This document shows, piece after piece, positions 20,601 through 34,132 of a stretch of 64,000 nt of DNA. The stretch lies in NCBI GenBank assembly GCA_002914805.1, contig JXTB01000332.1, positions 10,722-74,721 of the forward strand, given 5' to 3'. The notes below the pieces were generated by a model. The model saw only the letters and a list, made by a program, of their open reading frames with translations, searched no databases and was not told the origin of the DNA. How positions within the stretch are numbered: the first letter of the stretch is position 1; every line of letters starts with the position of its first letter. The DNA is from Parasponia andersonii. Its lineage: Eukaryota; Streptophyta; Magnoliopsida; Rosales; Cannabaceae. Position numbers and translations under genes: made by a program.

Positions 20601-23600
20601 GAAATAAAAAAAAAAGCGAGGAAAAGATGCTTAGCAGAGACTGCAAGAAAAAGAAAAGGGAAACCCAAGCTCCCCCTTTTTTTTTCTTGCTTTATGTACG
20701 CTTTCTCCTTTTTTTGTTTCCTTCTTTTTTTTTTTGGAAGGTTAAAATATGTGTTGTTGGTTTGTGTGGCAATATCTCTTTTGTTAGGAGAAGAGTCTGT
20801 TACTCTGTTTCTTCTTCTTCTTTCTTTCTCTGATTATTCATTGCTCTTCACTAATAATATTAATAATAGAAGTGGGGTTGGGTTTCGGTTCCTTCCAGCC
20901 TGTCCTTTTTGATCCCAAAAAACTTTGAGATTTATTGTTTTTTCTTTTATTTTTTTTTATTTTTTATTTTTTTCATATTTACGTGAGCAATAGGAAGTTA
21001 AGCAAGCTGAGTGTCTGTGTGTTGTGGTGTGTGTTTATTTGAGCTTTGACCTGCTTTTGTTGGCTTTGAATGGCCCCCTCTTTTTCTCTCTCATTTGAGT
21101 AATTTTCATTTTTTCTTTTCTTACATAGCAATTTGAAAATTTTATTAGTTGTTTAGACATGGACTTATGTGGCTTTTGCTTGTGTGGCAATTTTTTTTTT
21201 TAAGTACGAGATTATATCATAATTAAACAATACTATTAAGTTTTGAGAATTTGAGGATTCATAAAGTTTTATGGCATGTTTACGCAAAACCATAATCTTA
21301 ATAAAAGAATGGAGAAATAAATCAAAATAAAATATATGAGAATATGAATCGTTATTTGTATTATTGTATTATAGTGTTTACTTAAAATAACAGGAAATAG
21401 TTTCCTCAAAAAAAATAACAGGAAATAGAATTAGATTTAGAATTGTAGAGAACGTCATTTATGTGATTACTTGATAAAGGAAAGATAATCGGAATGCCAT
21501 ATTTTACTAAATTGCCCTTTTGAAGTTCTCGTTTTTTAGGCTGTTATAATAGGAAGGGTTTTTAAAAGTAAATTGTTGTTTTAAGATATTAATCTTTATA
21601 ATAAAAAAGAAGTTATGATCGTAAAGGGTGCTATCCCCTCGGATTAGTGCCAATGGCATTCCCATTCATTTTCTCAAATTTATGTGGGTTGACACTGTAT
21701 TCTTATTTCTATGTTTTAATAATGAACAATTGAATATAAATCATTACCATGAATGTCATTCTCATTCTCCTTTAGTGAAAGTGTTGTATATATAAGTTTT
21801 GTGTAGATTGTAATAAATGTGCAAAATACTAATTATACATGATTGACCAGAGCAAAAATATTCTAAAATGGACAAAAAAATATATTAATAACTTTCATAT
21901 GATTAGGGAACCTTTTGATCAACAATAAAACCAACTTAGGGTAGCATTTTTATAGTTACTAATTTCACAGATTCTTCCCCATTCCTAATACTATAGTCTC
22001 CATGTTCTCTACACTCTCCCATTCTTCTTTTTTCATTTTTATTTTTATTTTCATTTTGAGGGACCCATTCTTCTATTTCTCATTACAATATTCTGTAATA
22101 TTTCGCACGTGTTTGTTTTAACGGAATAAGAACTGCATATCCTTTCATAGAGCATGTAAGTCCATTATGAGTGCAATCTCAATCTGAAAAACAACGTTTT
22201 TCGTCAAAATATCTGACAATATCAATACGGTAACAATCATCATAGTTTCATCATTCACAAGTGATCATAGATAGCCCTTGAAATTAAGTTATAAATTTTG
22301 GAACTTACTTTGTTATAATATTAAAATTCCAACTACATGTTAGATTTTTATTGTTGCCATCCATTTCTCAATATAGTACGATCTACCACCATCTCAATGT
22401 TTTCATTTGTCACTACAAAAACACTGATACCCAAATTATGAATTTATCACGCTCGAATTGCAACAATTTCTTCCCGATAGAATTTTCTTTTTACCCTACC
22501 ATAAAGTTCCATGTATCGATATTCCACTTCTTACAAGAAAATACTTTGATGTATCTTACATTTTAAGTTCAATCAGGATGAAGTACTTTTCTTATCAGAC
22601 ATATATCGATGGTTAAAATCACTTGCTTTTTCTTAGTGTTTTTGCTTTTGGAGATTGCTTAAGGTGTGGGAATATATTCCTCGTCTATTAAATTATTTCA
22701 GTCCATGGTAATGATAAGATTTGATTGTAAATGTCAATCTTGTGTGGTTGGAAAACTTTACCTGAACTAGTAACTTTTTTTTTTGTTTGAAAGATGAACT
22801 AATAACTTTGGGCTTTTTGCTCAAAAGCAGGTGCAGCTACTTTCATGTCCCTAAACAGGTGTCATTTACAAGCAATAAGAGTAACTTTTATTTTTAAATC
22901 CATAAGGAAGATATATTAAGAAAGTCTCACCAATTTGGAGTAATACGCCACAAGAACGGCTGAGTTCTAGACATATTATATGGCCCATAAATATGTGTAT
23001 ACATGTATACACATAAATTGTAGACATTAATGGATAGACGGCCTGATATTTAATGTTAACAAGAAAGTGTCTTAATAAGATCTGAAAATGACCTCCCAGC
23101 CAAAAAAATATATGTAAAGGAAAATGAATCTCATATCTATGACCCGCAAAATGGTTAAGTAATAGCGGATGGTGACCTATGAACCCTGCAATCTCAGTTA
23201 CTCAAGAGTTTTCTCTTTATTTTTCTTTTATTTACTTTGCAATTAAACACTGGAAGGTAAAAATCTAACCTAACCTTGTCCATCACTTGATCCGAGTCAA
23301 GCGTTCCCATACTATCCATTTAAGAGTCTTTCATAATGGTTTTAATAAATCCAAGGCAATTAATAATATTGATTTAGAGGTCAGCACATTAAATTATTAT
23401 TGTTGAGATATTAAGTACGTGGCAGGCTTCTTTGCTATAGCTAGCTTCTTTTAGCAGATGTGGTTATAGTAAGAATTCTCATGTTAGATAATAAATTTGA
23501 CATAATCAACGAATATATGTCTGGTAAATTTAGTGGAAGTTTTTCAATTCTTCTTCCTCTCTTTCTATTTTACCTTAAATATCTTTTCCCTTATTATACA

Positions 23601-23970
23601 TCCATTTTACAGAGACTTTATCAACTCAATTACTAAGATAACTAAAGCACATTTTCATTTATTGATCATAATGTTTGAACTTTTCAAGATGTTACATTAA
23701 GATGATACATAGAGATTTTTCTCACATGCATGGTACAAATAAAGTGTGGCATTATGAAGATTGGGTCACGTAGGCAACATGATGATAATAAATAATAGTC
23801 CTGATCATCTAGCTAGCTTGTTAGAGGCCAAATCATTAATTCGAAAGAGATGTTACTGTTTAACCCAATTAAAACTATACATAATTAATAATGATCCCAC
23901 CTGAACATACCAATTTCTATTACATTTCTCTTCTCAGCTGATTTAAAATATAGGTATACAATGATTGGTA
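20601..23970. other. AT-rich intergenic region upstream of the kinase gene
   Basis: No coding region or RNA gene supported. It holds poly(T)/poly(A) runs (20,690-20,740; 20,940-20,975) and probably the distal promoter of the kinase. A perfect palindrome is listed separately. Confidence 0.5.
22992..23015. repeat. 24-bp perfect palindrome
   Basis: The sequence equals its own reverse complement over 24 bases, centred between 23,003 and 23,004 ('atacatgtat' core). It has alternating purine-pyrimidine character. No function is evident. Confidence 0.85.
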
Positions 23971-25420
23971 CGAATATATTTTTTCACTAATAGATCAACT
24001 TTTTTTTATTTATTAATGTAATACCGCTATCCGTTTTAATTCAGAATCGATGAATGAGTTTTACTCACGAAATATATATCATTTAAGTGAGGTATATAGT
24101 GGATTGTCAGGTTTTTGTGGGTTTTGTTTGTATTTTTAGTATTTTGATTGTAGCTTAAATAATTTTGATATATTTGGTGGTATTTAGAGAAAGTGGCATA
24201 ATTTATAGCAAGTTGGGAAGAGAAGGGAGTGTCTTGGTCATTGGTACTAGAGTGCTTAAAATACTCAAAATAAGATAAAATTAGCAAGGACTAGAGGAAG
24301 TGGCGCCCTAGTGCCGTGTAGGAAGCCCTCCGATGCTAGTTCGGGCAAAGAAAGAAAAGGGACAGTGAGAGTGGCACCCCAATGTCATTCTATGAGAATT
24401 TTTGTACCTGTCATCTTAAGATGTCTTTTGACCTAGTTTTTGTAGTGGCCACCTCCTAGCTTATAAATAGATTTTTTCTAGACTTATTTGGGACATTCTC
24501 AAGCCAAAACAACTCCGAAAACACTAAAGAAAAAGAGAGTGAATGATTGAAGATGGATTAACCGTGATTCGAAGACGAAGACCATTGATTCTACTTCAAA
24601 TTTATTTTATTCTTCTTTTCTTTTGTTCGTCATATCTAGAACTATATTTAGAGTCTGTTTTCTCTTTACTATGAACTAATTTTATTTTCTAAGGCTACGA
24701 TATAGCCAGATTATAATATTTTGATCTATTTTAATTGCAATTCAAATTTATGTTTATTTACTATTCTATACTAATTATATTAATCTATACTTAATACTTA
24801 TGAGAGTTTGACCGACTTTTGTATGAAATTAGGGATTTAATCTAATATCTGAGAAGGAAAAATTGAATTTGTTTTAGTTAATATGATTTAAGATTTTCAT
24901 AGGATAGAAATATCGATAAGTCTTGTGCAGTAATATAAATTTCTTATGCTAAATGAGTTTTGGCAGATTCATGATTTACACAAAGATATTGGATTTTATT
25001 TACTAAATATGTCTATTTTGATAAAAAAAAAAATAAAGAGATTCACTGTTAGCAGAGAGAATAAACATAAATTGGTTAGATTGATAGATTCAGACAGATT
25101 AATTTAGGTAAAATCGAAACTCTAAATTTTTAATCATTGAAAGTTTTTTTGAGATATTTATAAGCTTGATTTCATTTTTTTAATTTCTTTTATTTTATTT
25201 CTCTTCGATTGTCATATTTACGGTTGCTCAAATAAAATTTAGAATTAATATAATTCGGTAATTGTCAATACAAATCTCAATAAAACAATATTCTATTTGC
25301 TCTATATTACTTATTTGGTAATGTGTACTTGCATTTAATAAATTCCATAAGACAATATTCTATTTACTTTATATTACTTATTTGGTAATGTGTACTTGCA
25401 TTTAATAAATTCCATAACAA
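23970..25420 (+). mobile_element. LTR-like relic, probably of a gypsy-type element
   Basis: A TATA motif (TATAAAT, 24,462-24,468) is followed by a transcribed-looking region. The end pattern 'actttatattacttatttgg' plus 'tgtacttgcattt' resembles the 3' end of plant gypsy LTRs ('..actatattactt..ggt..gtgcacttgc'). No ORF is present. I could not define TG/CA ends or a target duplication, so boundaries are approximate. A solo or partial LTR is the best guess. Confidence 0.35.
25285..25416. repeat. 67-bp tandem duplication at the end of the LTR-like relic
   Basis: Units start at 25,285 and 25,352 and share 'acaatattctattt' and 'ttatttggtaatgtgtactt' with very few differences, so the duplication is more recent than most repeats here. 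Confidence 0.9.
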
Positions 25421-28400
25421 GGAGAGATTAAAATCTACTTAATTACGAACTTTATGAAACTTATTTTTATGTGGCACAGCATTTGTGGTCATAGACTTAA
25501 TATAATTGGTGACGATGCTTACAGGATCAAAGTTTCAAGTTCGAGAACGTGTATCTTATTTTATACAAACTTAACAAATCCACTTAAACTTAGAGTTTGA
25601 CAAGTACTAAGACGTACATTAATTTCAAAATTTTCATACTGATTTCCATCTAGTGATTAACAAATAAAACAGTTTGAATTCAAGATTAATCGTAAAAGGC
25701 CTAGTGGCCTACTTTCCTTCCTTTTAGTTGGTTAAAGTCATTAAAATAGACTTTGGCCCAAACTAGAGAGAAAAAGGGGAACATAAAGATTGTATCAAAC
25801 CACATAATTAGTTCTTTATATTTATAACAGTCAAGGCCGAAATAAATTTTCTGCAACAATTTAATGATACATACCTTTTGCGCATGTTGATACAAAGAAA
25901 GTTGGCATGAGATGGTATAAATCCCCCCTTTTTTTCAAAAAAAAAAAAGAAAAAAAAAACGAGAGTGATTATAATGCTTTTTTAGGGAAGTGATTATGAT
26001 TTTTTTGTTATTGTATTGCGTCAAGATCTGCATACTAGCAACGTTAAGGAATATATCGGTAGTGTTTAACATTACACGCTAATTTTATTTTTATTAGATC
26101 AAAAAAACATTACACACTTTATTCATAAAAAGAAAAAAGCATTACACACGAATAGAGCATTAAAGTCTTTTACAAAACTAAATTATACATGAGTCTTATA
26201 TTTCTTTGTAGTTTTAATTAAACACTATATTTTTCTTCCTGTAAATGTGAATATCAGACAAACACAAAATAATTATGTACAATAAGACATTTAACTCTTA
26301 AAATAGTATCCGTAATCTATATATTTGAGGGTTGCCAATTTAGTAGATATTTTTTTACCTTTATATAAGTATTTTTTTTAGCAGTTGGATCACTATTAGA
26401 CAGTGATCCAACAGTATAAAAAATATATATATTATTAATATTTTTTATTTTTTAATAAAAAATTGTATAATTTTTTATAATTAGCTAAAATCAGCTCCAA
26501 ATTAGAACAAATCAGATTGGAATGTGGACAAAGCATACAAAACAAATTTAAATCCCAAGAGTTTCTTGAAACAAGTGCAGAAGTTGGAAAAAGCTAGTGA
26601 TTAATTAGTATTCTATTCTATATCAAAAAAATTAGTATTCTATTCTTAGTAATTTTTTCTAATACCTTCTAAAACTTGTAGGCTAATATCTCCAAGAAGG
26701 AAAACAAGGTTGTTATGTTAGAGACAAACACACAAGAAAGAAACTCCTTTTTATGGACCGTAAAATATTGCTAATGACAAAGAATTTATCATATTGGAAG
26801 ATTTAATCTTTGTACTAAAAAAATTAAATTAGAGAGAGAGAGCCCTTTATTTGATTTGTGCCACTATCTATACAAATATGATAATGGTAAATATAGGAAA
26901 AAGGTCAACGAAGGACTACAATGATTCCCTTTATTGCAGAGTGGAGCTTTGTGCAAGACAAAAAAAAATTCTTATTCTTTGATACCCTATTCTTTGCCCC
27001 TTCTTCCCTTCCCCCCCAACCAAATAGAATAAAGTTGGAATATAAATGGTAGAGAATAAAAGTTGGTCCATATTATGTTATTCTTTCGGGGAAAAAAAAA
27101 AAAAAAAAAGAAAGGAAAGGAGGGTTTTGTTCTGTGTTGCATGTGAATTAAAAATTTGGATGTGAACATGGAAGAACATGGTGTACAGATGTTTCCAATC
27201 CACTGCTAGAAAATTTCTTGACTAAGAAGATTAATAACATATTTTGGTCAAAAATATGTGTTAGCCGTTTCTTTCTTTCTTTTTTTTTTTTTTGATAAAA
27301 GAGGATCCAATGGTAAACCTTTGGCGCTTATCACGATATGGTTTTAGGCTTAGCCACTTAAGCCTTGGTCACCATTCATAATCTAATAAAATGATCTTCT
27401 ATAGGGTGGAGAGTGCGTAGTGCCTTGAGATATGCAATTATTATGTGTATAATGGCCATTACGGTTTTTTTTTTCTCCTCCTCCTCCATTATAGTCTATG
27501 GGCTATTACATTGTCTAGTAAGTAGGAGTTGATGTTCAACTTTTTGTTTCCTTTGTTTGCTTTTTCATAAACCCTATTTAAAAGAATTATTATGTATCCA
27601 CTGCCCTAAAGAGATTTCGGTTTTAAACAGTATGTTGTCGCGTGATAATATAAAGTTAACCAGTGTGTTGTCACGTGATAGTATAAAGTTTGCGATTAGT
27701 ACTTATCACCGTTGTGATGTTATTTCTTAATGACTTGTGGTTGGTATTGAAATAATACTCAAATTGTAATTTTATCACATAGTCATTTGATAGTGATTTC
27801 ATTATAAGTACAAAGATACCAACATATCATTGGATTGGAAGTAAAGAAGCTCCATTGATACTTCTTAATTCTGAGTGGTCATTAGAATTAGTGTATTTTT
27901 TGTGTTAAAAAAAAAAGAATTAGTGTAGGGGGCGGGGGCTTGCAATAAAAGAAAGGCTATTGTAATGTACACATCTGTAAGTTTGGCTCTGTCCCACTTT
28001 ATCTTCAGCTATGATAATTGTTAGGTGACCCACCGAAAGGGAGTTTTCATTATGGTTAAAAAATAAATTAAAATTGGTCCGACCATTGATGAAAGGGACT
28101 GCTATTTCGGAGTTCTTGATCATTGAGTTTGGTACCACTAGTGGAAATGAAAGCGAGAGCATATGAGATTTCCTGTTCTTTCAATTCTTTTCTTTTCCTA
28201 AAATTTTAGATTTATTTTATATTTGGTAAGAGCAATCATCGGCGGACAAATGTCGCAAATAGGCAATCCCATTATCTGACAATTCCTTGGCCAGAAAAGT
28301 TATGTGCTTTGGTTTGTTGGATCTCCATAGGGATTAGAGATTCTCCGGCAAATATCAAAAAAGTAAANGAGTATTCCTTCACTTTTCTGAGAGGAAAAAT

Positions 28401-29600
28401 AATGTTCGACTATGTGAAGCATCAAATGTTAAAAGCTTTGGTCCAGAGTTTCAAACCCCACAAATTAGGATTCCACCAAAAAAAAAAAAAAATGAATTGA
28501 TCTTCCCTACAATAGAAGGACACTAGCGAATGAAATTGACAAAGTATTGGAAAGTCCTGTAGTGGGACGCAAAAAAATACCCAATTGGTAATTATTTGCA
28601 GTAATTGGTCAGATTTCAACGTTCGCATACAATATGATTTTAGTAGGTCTTCTATATGATCTATATATAAAACGTGCATTATTGGTAAGTGTTCCTCCTC
28701 AAAAAGTGATCTAATATGTAAAACAAATGATATTCTTGTCAACGAAGAAGCAAATTATCCCAAGATTTGTATCGAAACTTTCTTTCTTTTTACAGGGATT
28801 CTCGAGTATTTCTCAAAAAATTCTCTTCATTCTCTTTATAACTCTCACAGCTGGATTCGTCTTCCACACGACTTTTTCTTTTGTTGTTTTCTCTTTCATT
28901 TCTATTTTTAAAAATTCTTCTATATGTAAAGACATATTAGATCGATGGACAACTCATTCTAAATTTGTATGAATTATAATTATTTTCTTTATTTTTGCAT
29001 GTTTTCATGTTTATTTTATAGATTAAAGACTTTTGTGGCTTTAACATCAATTTTTATAAAGATCTGTCACAGTATTAGTTGAAAGAACCAACTCTAATAA
29101 TAGAGTTTAATAACAGAGGATGATTTTGAAAAGTGAAGAGACATTTCTCGTAAAACTTTTAACTACATGCCATATTGGGTTTTGTATTTTCTTCTAACCG
29201 TCAGTCGAATATAATATTTTACTGATTATTTATTTACTGTAAGATCCAATGGAACACCGAGATGTGAGAAGAGATTGTGAGATAGTAAAAAACTCTTTAT
29301 CTCCTCTCTTTCTCAGCCTTAGTTGATTTTTCTTCCATTCTCACTGTATCTATGCGTGTGACTCTGTATGAATTACTGTATAGTTTTTTCTCTTATATAT
29401 CTTATATATATGAGACCCAAAACTACTAACCCTTGTCCAATTAGGATTGAGCTTGTTCTCTAATTTGAGTTTTGAGTGTATTTTTATAAATATGTCCATC
29501 TTATAAAACTTATTTATAAAAATACCAACTTCTGTGTAGAATTATTATTTTACATAATTTTATGAAACTAATTTCATAAATACCACTGACCATTAACGAG
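25421..29600. other. AT-rich intergenic region
   Basis: No supported gene. It contains poly(A) runs (25,937-25,960; 27,091-27,109), a short (AG)n at about 26,832, and a 33-bp direct duplication at 27,628-27,693 sharing 'gtgataatataaagtt'. An undetermined base is at 28,367. ORFs here (for example 28,422-28,742) have no domain signature. Confidence 0.5.
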
Positions 29601-29609
29601 GCTAGATAA

Positions 29610-31255
29610 ATTATGGTATGAACGCTTTTAAGGTACCAACTGCTTTTTATCATAAATTGCAGTCTATTATTTTGAGATTTTGGTGGGGTAGTTCTCATGG
29701 GGAAAAGAAAGTGACTTAGGTTCGTTGGAGTCATGTTTGCCTTCTTATATATCTAGCTGGTTTAGGTTTTTGGGATTTCCATTTATTTAATCAAGCGCCG
29801 GTGACCAAGCAAGCTTGGCGAATTCTTGATGATCCTTCATCTCTAGTAGAAAGGATTCTTAAAGATACATATTTTCTAAATGACTCTTTTCTTTCTGCTC
29901 ATGATGAGCGTGGTTTGTCTTATCTGTGAAAGAGTATTTTGTGGGGTAGAAAGGTGATCAATAATGGAGTTCATTAGCGAATTGGGTCAGGTTCCTCTAT
30001 TAGAGTATTTGATGATGCTTGGCTCCCTCATCTTGTCATTTTTAGACCTATTTCTAGGCGAAATTCGAATGTTGATAATGTGCAAGACTTAATTTCACAG
30101 CTTGGCTTCTGAGATGTCGCTAAAATAGATCAAAATTTTCTCCCCATGGATAAAGAATTAATTCAGTCTATTCCTTTGAGTTTTAATTGTCAAATTGACT
30201 GCCTTATATGGAATTATGATGTTAAAGGATCATATTCCGTCAAGAGTGGATATCATCTCCTTTTGAATGATCGTATTTCATAGTTGAGGTCGAGTTCCTC
30301 TACTATGTTGAAATAGTGGAAATTCTTGTGGAAAATACATATTCCTCCGAAGGTTCGTATTTTCATTTGGAGAGTGTTTCATAATGCTCTTCTAAGCTGT
30401 GACAACCTTATGCGAAGGAATATTGCTATCAATCCAAGCTATGCCCGATGCTTGTTAGTGAAGGAGGATCTTTCACATACTTTGTTCTATTATGCAGTGA
30501 GCAAAAAGGTGTGGAAACTAGTGAACCTTTGAGAACTCCTTAAACCCTTTTTCGATTTGTCCGCTCGACTCACTAATGGTTGTTTTTTGGAACCTTGACA
30601 AAGATAGCTTTGAAAATTTTACTATTATTCTTTGGTGTATCTGGTTCAGCGGAATAGAGTTGTACATGGTGAAGCAAATAGGGACCATTCTCTTATTCTT
30701 GATTCATCTCTCCAAATTCTCTCTAAGTTTCAGCAGGTTTTAGCACCAAGTCTAATGTTGCACACTGAATCCATTTTACAGAATTGGATGCCTCTGAGGG
30801 TCAAGTTAAACTGAACACAGATGCCTCAATTCGATCAGGAGAAAGGTGGGTTGGTCTTGGTAGCATTTTTCGAGACAGCTCCGGTTGTGTTTTAGCTTGT
30901 TTCGCAACAAAACTCTGAGGTAGTTTTTCGGTGGAGAATAGTGAGCTGTTAGCTATTTGGAGGCCCTATTGTTTGTTGCTTGCTCCAATCTTAAGGTTAA
31001 TATTGTCGAATGTGATGCTTTGAGGGTAGTACAACGTCTTAGTGGAGGTGACATATTAGCTGATAATGCTCTTTTAGTCTTAGTGTTGGGAATTTGGTGG
31101 CCCATTTGGTGGCTAAGTTTGCTCTCTCTAGTACCAGTGATATTTACTAGTTTGACTATATTCCCCTGTTTATTTTTTCTTCTCTCGTTTCTGATATGAT
31201 CGAATAAACTTTTTCTACCTGCTCTTGGGGCTTTTTGCCTCAAAAAAAAAAAAAA
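29610..31255 (+). mobile_element. 5'-truncated LINE with RT C-terminus and RNase H, decayed
   Basis: The reading starts inside the RT thumb/connection ('FKVPTAFYHKL', then 'ILRFWWGSSHGEKK', at 29,628-29,710). It continues through 'LFNQAPVTKQAWRILDDP' and the zinc-knuckle-like 'KVRIFIWRVFHNALLSCDNL' (30,347-30,406), where plant L1 ORF2 has its C-terminal domain. An RNase H tail follows: 'LNTDAS' (about 30,810) and 'SELLAIWRA..FVACSNLKVNIVECDA' (split by a frameshift, 30,940-31,020). The element ends in a poly(A) tract (31,242-31,256). 5' truncation with a 3' A-tail is typical of LINE insertion. Possible target duplication: 'gctagataa' (29,601-29,609) versus 'gctagaagataa' (31,257-31,268), imperfect. 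Stops and frameshifts are many. Confidence 0.82.
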
Positions 31256-31256
31256 A

Positions 31257-32554
31257 GCTAGAAGATAACCTCAAGCACAACATAACTAACCACCAAGATT
31301 TTCTTCTCTTTACGTTAGTGTACATGTATAGCTTGTAGTGAATCACAAAATCCCAAAACATCCATGGACTCCAAATCTTCACGTGCACTCCTTTTGGGCT
31401 TCCTATATATTTGGTCTTCTAGCATTTAATACTTTAAGCCTCTATTTAACTTTCTAGTGGGCTTCAACTATTCTTAATTTCATCTTTCTCCAACTCTCCT
31501 TTAGAAGGTGTCACTTTAATTTCCTTTTTGCATGAAATAAGAGGAAACTTGATTTCTATGATAATTTTTCAAAAAAAATTAAAAAATCCCAAAATTTGAA
31601 ATTATTCTGAAAATTTCAAATTTAATTATAAAAATACCACTTTTAAAAATATTTAGAAAAATACCAATTTTTATTAATCAATAAAATACTTAAAATAGTT
31701 AGTCGATTTTTGTAAGATAACTTGAACAAATAATTGGATTGGTTACTCTAAGTAATCTAATTAATTAGTTACCTTGAGTACCATTGAAAAATATCAAATT
31801 TAAAGAAAAATAATATTTTTCTAAATATTTTTTTCATGTGTTATTTTTCTAATAATACTTTTAAAAAGTGATTTTTTTTAAATAAATCTGGAATTTAAAA
31901 AAAAAAAAAAGCAATCCATCCGAGATTTTTCAATTTTTGATACTTTGAGCCTGAAATTTCATAAAAAGTCCATATTTCATAACCTACTAAAGTTAACCAA
32001 CAGTCACAAATTAAAATATTCAAAAAAATGACAATCAAGCAAAATTTAAGATGGAAAAGGTGTGCAAAAAATTGTATAAAATATGAGCACATTAACTAGC
32101 TAATACAAACATGAACACATTAGAAACGAATGATATAACATTTCATGTGAAAATAATGACTTATACTAGAGAAACAATTCAAGTAAATTATGTTAGTTTA
32201 TTGACCTAACACTTAGGAAAATCATGCATGCATGAAGATATAGAAAATACATGATCATATCATGAATACAGCAGAAAAATTAACGGATTTAAGTTTTAAA
32301 ATTTTTATATGAAAATAGTTTTCTTAACTATATAACACACATGCATCATATACAGGATCATATACAACATAAATCAAATCTAGATACAAAACCCTAGAGA
32401 TGAGATTAGGGTTTACCTCTTGTAACATGTTTCTCCTTGATCTCCTTCTTGATGGTGATCAAACCTCCAATCTCATATCTTCTTGTCTATGCTTTTGCTC
32501 TTGATTGATAAGGCGAGTGGGCACTAAGTCGAAACTTTCGTTAGAGAACGATCA
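31257..32554. other. AT-rich intergenic region with dispersed repeat fragment
   Basis: No gene supported. A fragment (about 31,622-31,672, 'aaaaataccacttttaaaaa') belongs to a dispersed AT-rich repeat also seen at 34,133 and 56,806. A 21-codon frame at 31,362 with a hydrophobic core is too short to call. Confidence 0.45.
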
Positions 32555-32870
32555 AAGATCCATAAAAGTTGTAGGAGTATTCGTCAACCCAAATAGCATT
32601 AGCAGAAACTCAAAGTGACCATATCAAGTTCTGCATATTGTCTTAGGTATATCATCATTTTTTATCTTCAATTGATTATAACAAGATCTCAAATCAATCT
32701 TGGAGAAGAATCTTGAATCAGCGAGTTGATCAAATAATTCATCTATCCTTGGCAAAGGATACATATTCTTTAATGTCAACTAATTCAGGTTCTTGTAGTC
32801 CACATAAAGCCTAAACTAACCATCAACATTCTTCATCAGCAAGATAGGAGTACCCCAAGGAGAATGCTAC
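32555..32870 (-). pseudogene. Isolated Ty3/gypsy reverse transcriptase fragment
   Basis: The minus strand reads 'PWGTPILLMKNVDG', 'YVDYKNLN', '[20 protein letters not shown]', '[17 protein letters not shown]', 'PKTICRT', 'YGHFEFLLMLFGLTNTPTTF'. This is the fingers and the first part of the palm of a gypsy RT, including the first catalytic Asp in 'KIDLRS'. The YxDD box would lie further on but is absent. It is more similar to chromovirus-type RTs than to the Tat element at 1,274-13,648 (inference). Stops are present and no LTR or other pol domain adjoins. Confidence 0.82.
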
Positions 32871-34132
32871 TACGAATAAAGCCTTTAGAAATCAGGTTAT
32901 CCAACTGTTCAATTCTTCTATTTCCACAGGCACCATGCGATAGGCTAGAATTGAAACTGGCTAAGCTTCATGAACTAGTACAATACTTCAATTATTCTAT
33001 TCTATTGATTGGGCTATCATGTTCAATTATTCATTTGACAAATGGAATTTAAGTTTTATTCTAAAAAATAAAAATAAAAAAAATTCTCAAGCTTGGAGTT
33101 AAAGCCTCGATTGGGCCTATTTGCCCAATCGTTACTTTGGGCCTTAATGAGTTTATCAATGGGAAATTGATATTATATGGTAGTAATTTTGACTAAAATA
33201 ACTTTTTTAGAAGTATTTTGAAAAATGATTTTTCTAATAGTGTTTTAGTATTTTGTAACTTTATGTAATAGAGGGTCACACAATTTGTGACTACTGATTA
33301 ATCTTAAAAAAATCATAATTTTATATAATTTGTGACACTAATAAAGATGTCAATTTAAAAAAGACTACTAAAAATATTACTTTGTGCAAAATTAATGCTG
33401 GCTAGGTGAATTTCCTTATTAATAGAAGATAGCTTGATAGTTGAGAAAAATTAGACCAATATCACTTTTTGCTACTTATTTATAATAACCATTTTCTTTA
33501 CACTAATTTATGAGAGAGAAAACAAAATAGTAGGGCCTACATGAATATTTTTCTCCAAAAATAAAGAGAAAAGATGAAGGAAAAATTATTTACTTATTTT
33601 AAAATAAATTTATTAAAATATCTAATATTGAAATTTTAATAAAATAAAATAAAATGATTATTTTAAAATAAAATAATTATTATCTTTCCTATATACCAAA
33701 CAACTCCATCAAAAAATATTTTCCTTTATATCTTATATATTTTATTTCCCACTAATTTTTCCTTCACACCAACCATCTTTCCTCGCCTTATAGGCATTGC
33801 CATGTTTTATTCCCAAATAATTTTTTACAATAATGATTTTTTTTCTCTGATTTGTACAACTTTCTTTATAGACAATAACTGTTCTAGTATTTTATTTTGT
33901 AGAAGAATGGATATAATTGGAGGATGGATTCATATGTCTTCTAGTCAAAAGTGGCTATTAACAGAGGTTTAAAATATTAGCCTAAAAAGACGCAACCCCC
34001 AAGTCCGCGACATAACCCAAAATGTTGTCTTTGTCCCACTTCGTCGCAAATTATCTAATACTTTTATCTATAAATTTTTTTTTAAAAAAATATGGTGACT
34101 CAGTTTTTTTTTTTTGGATTTTTGTTTTTTTA
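32871..34132. other. AT-rich intergenic region
   Basis: No coding sequence recognised. It is simple AT-rich DNA with short A/T runs. Confidence 0.45.

Noticed and set aside
20574..20912. 112-codon plus-strand ORF upstream of the kinase
   Set aside because: Low-complexity Lys then Phe/Leu runs caused by purine and pyrimidine tracts; it overlaps the probable promoter/leader on the other strand.
28367..28367. Ambiguous base N
   Set aside because: A sequencing ambiguity in intergenic DNA; not biological.
31362..31427. 21-codon frame with a hydrophobic core like a signal peptide
   Set aside because: Far too short, no downstream mature peptide in any frame, and easily due to chance.
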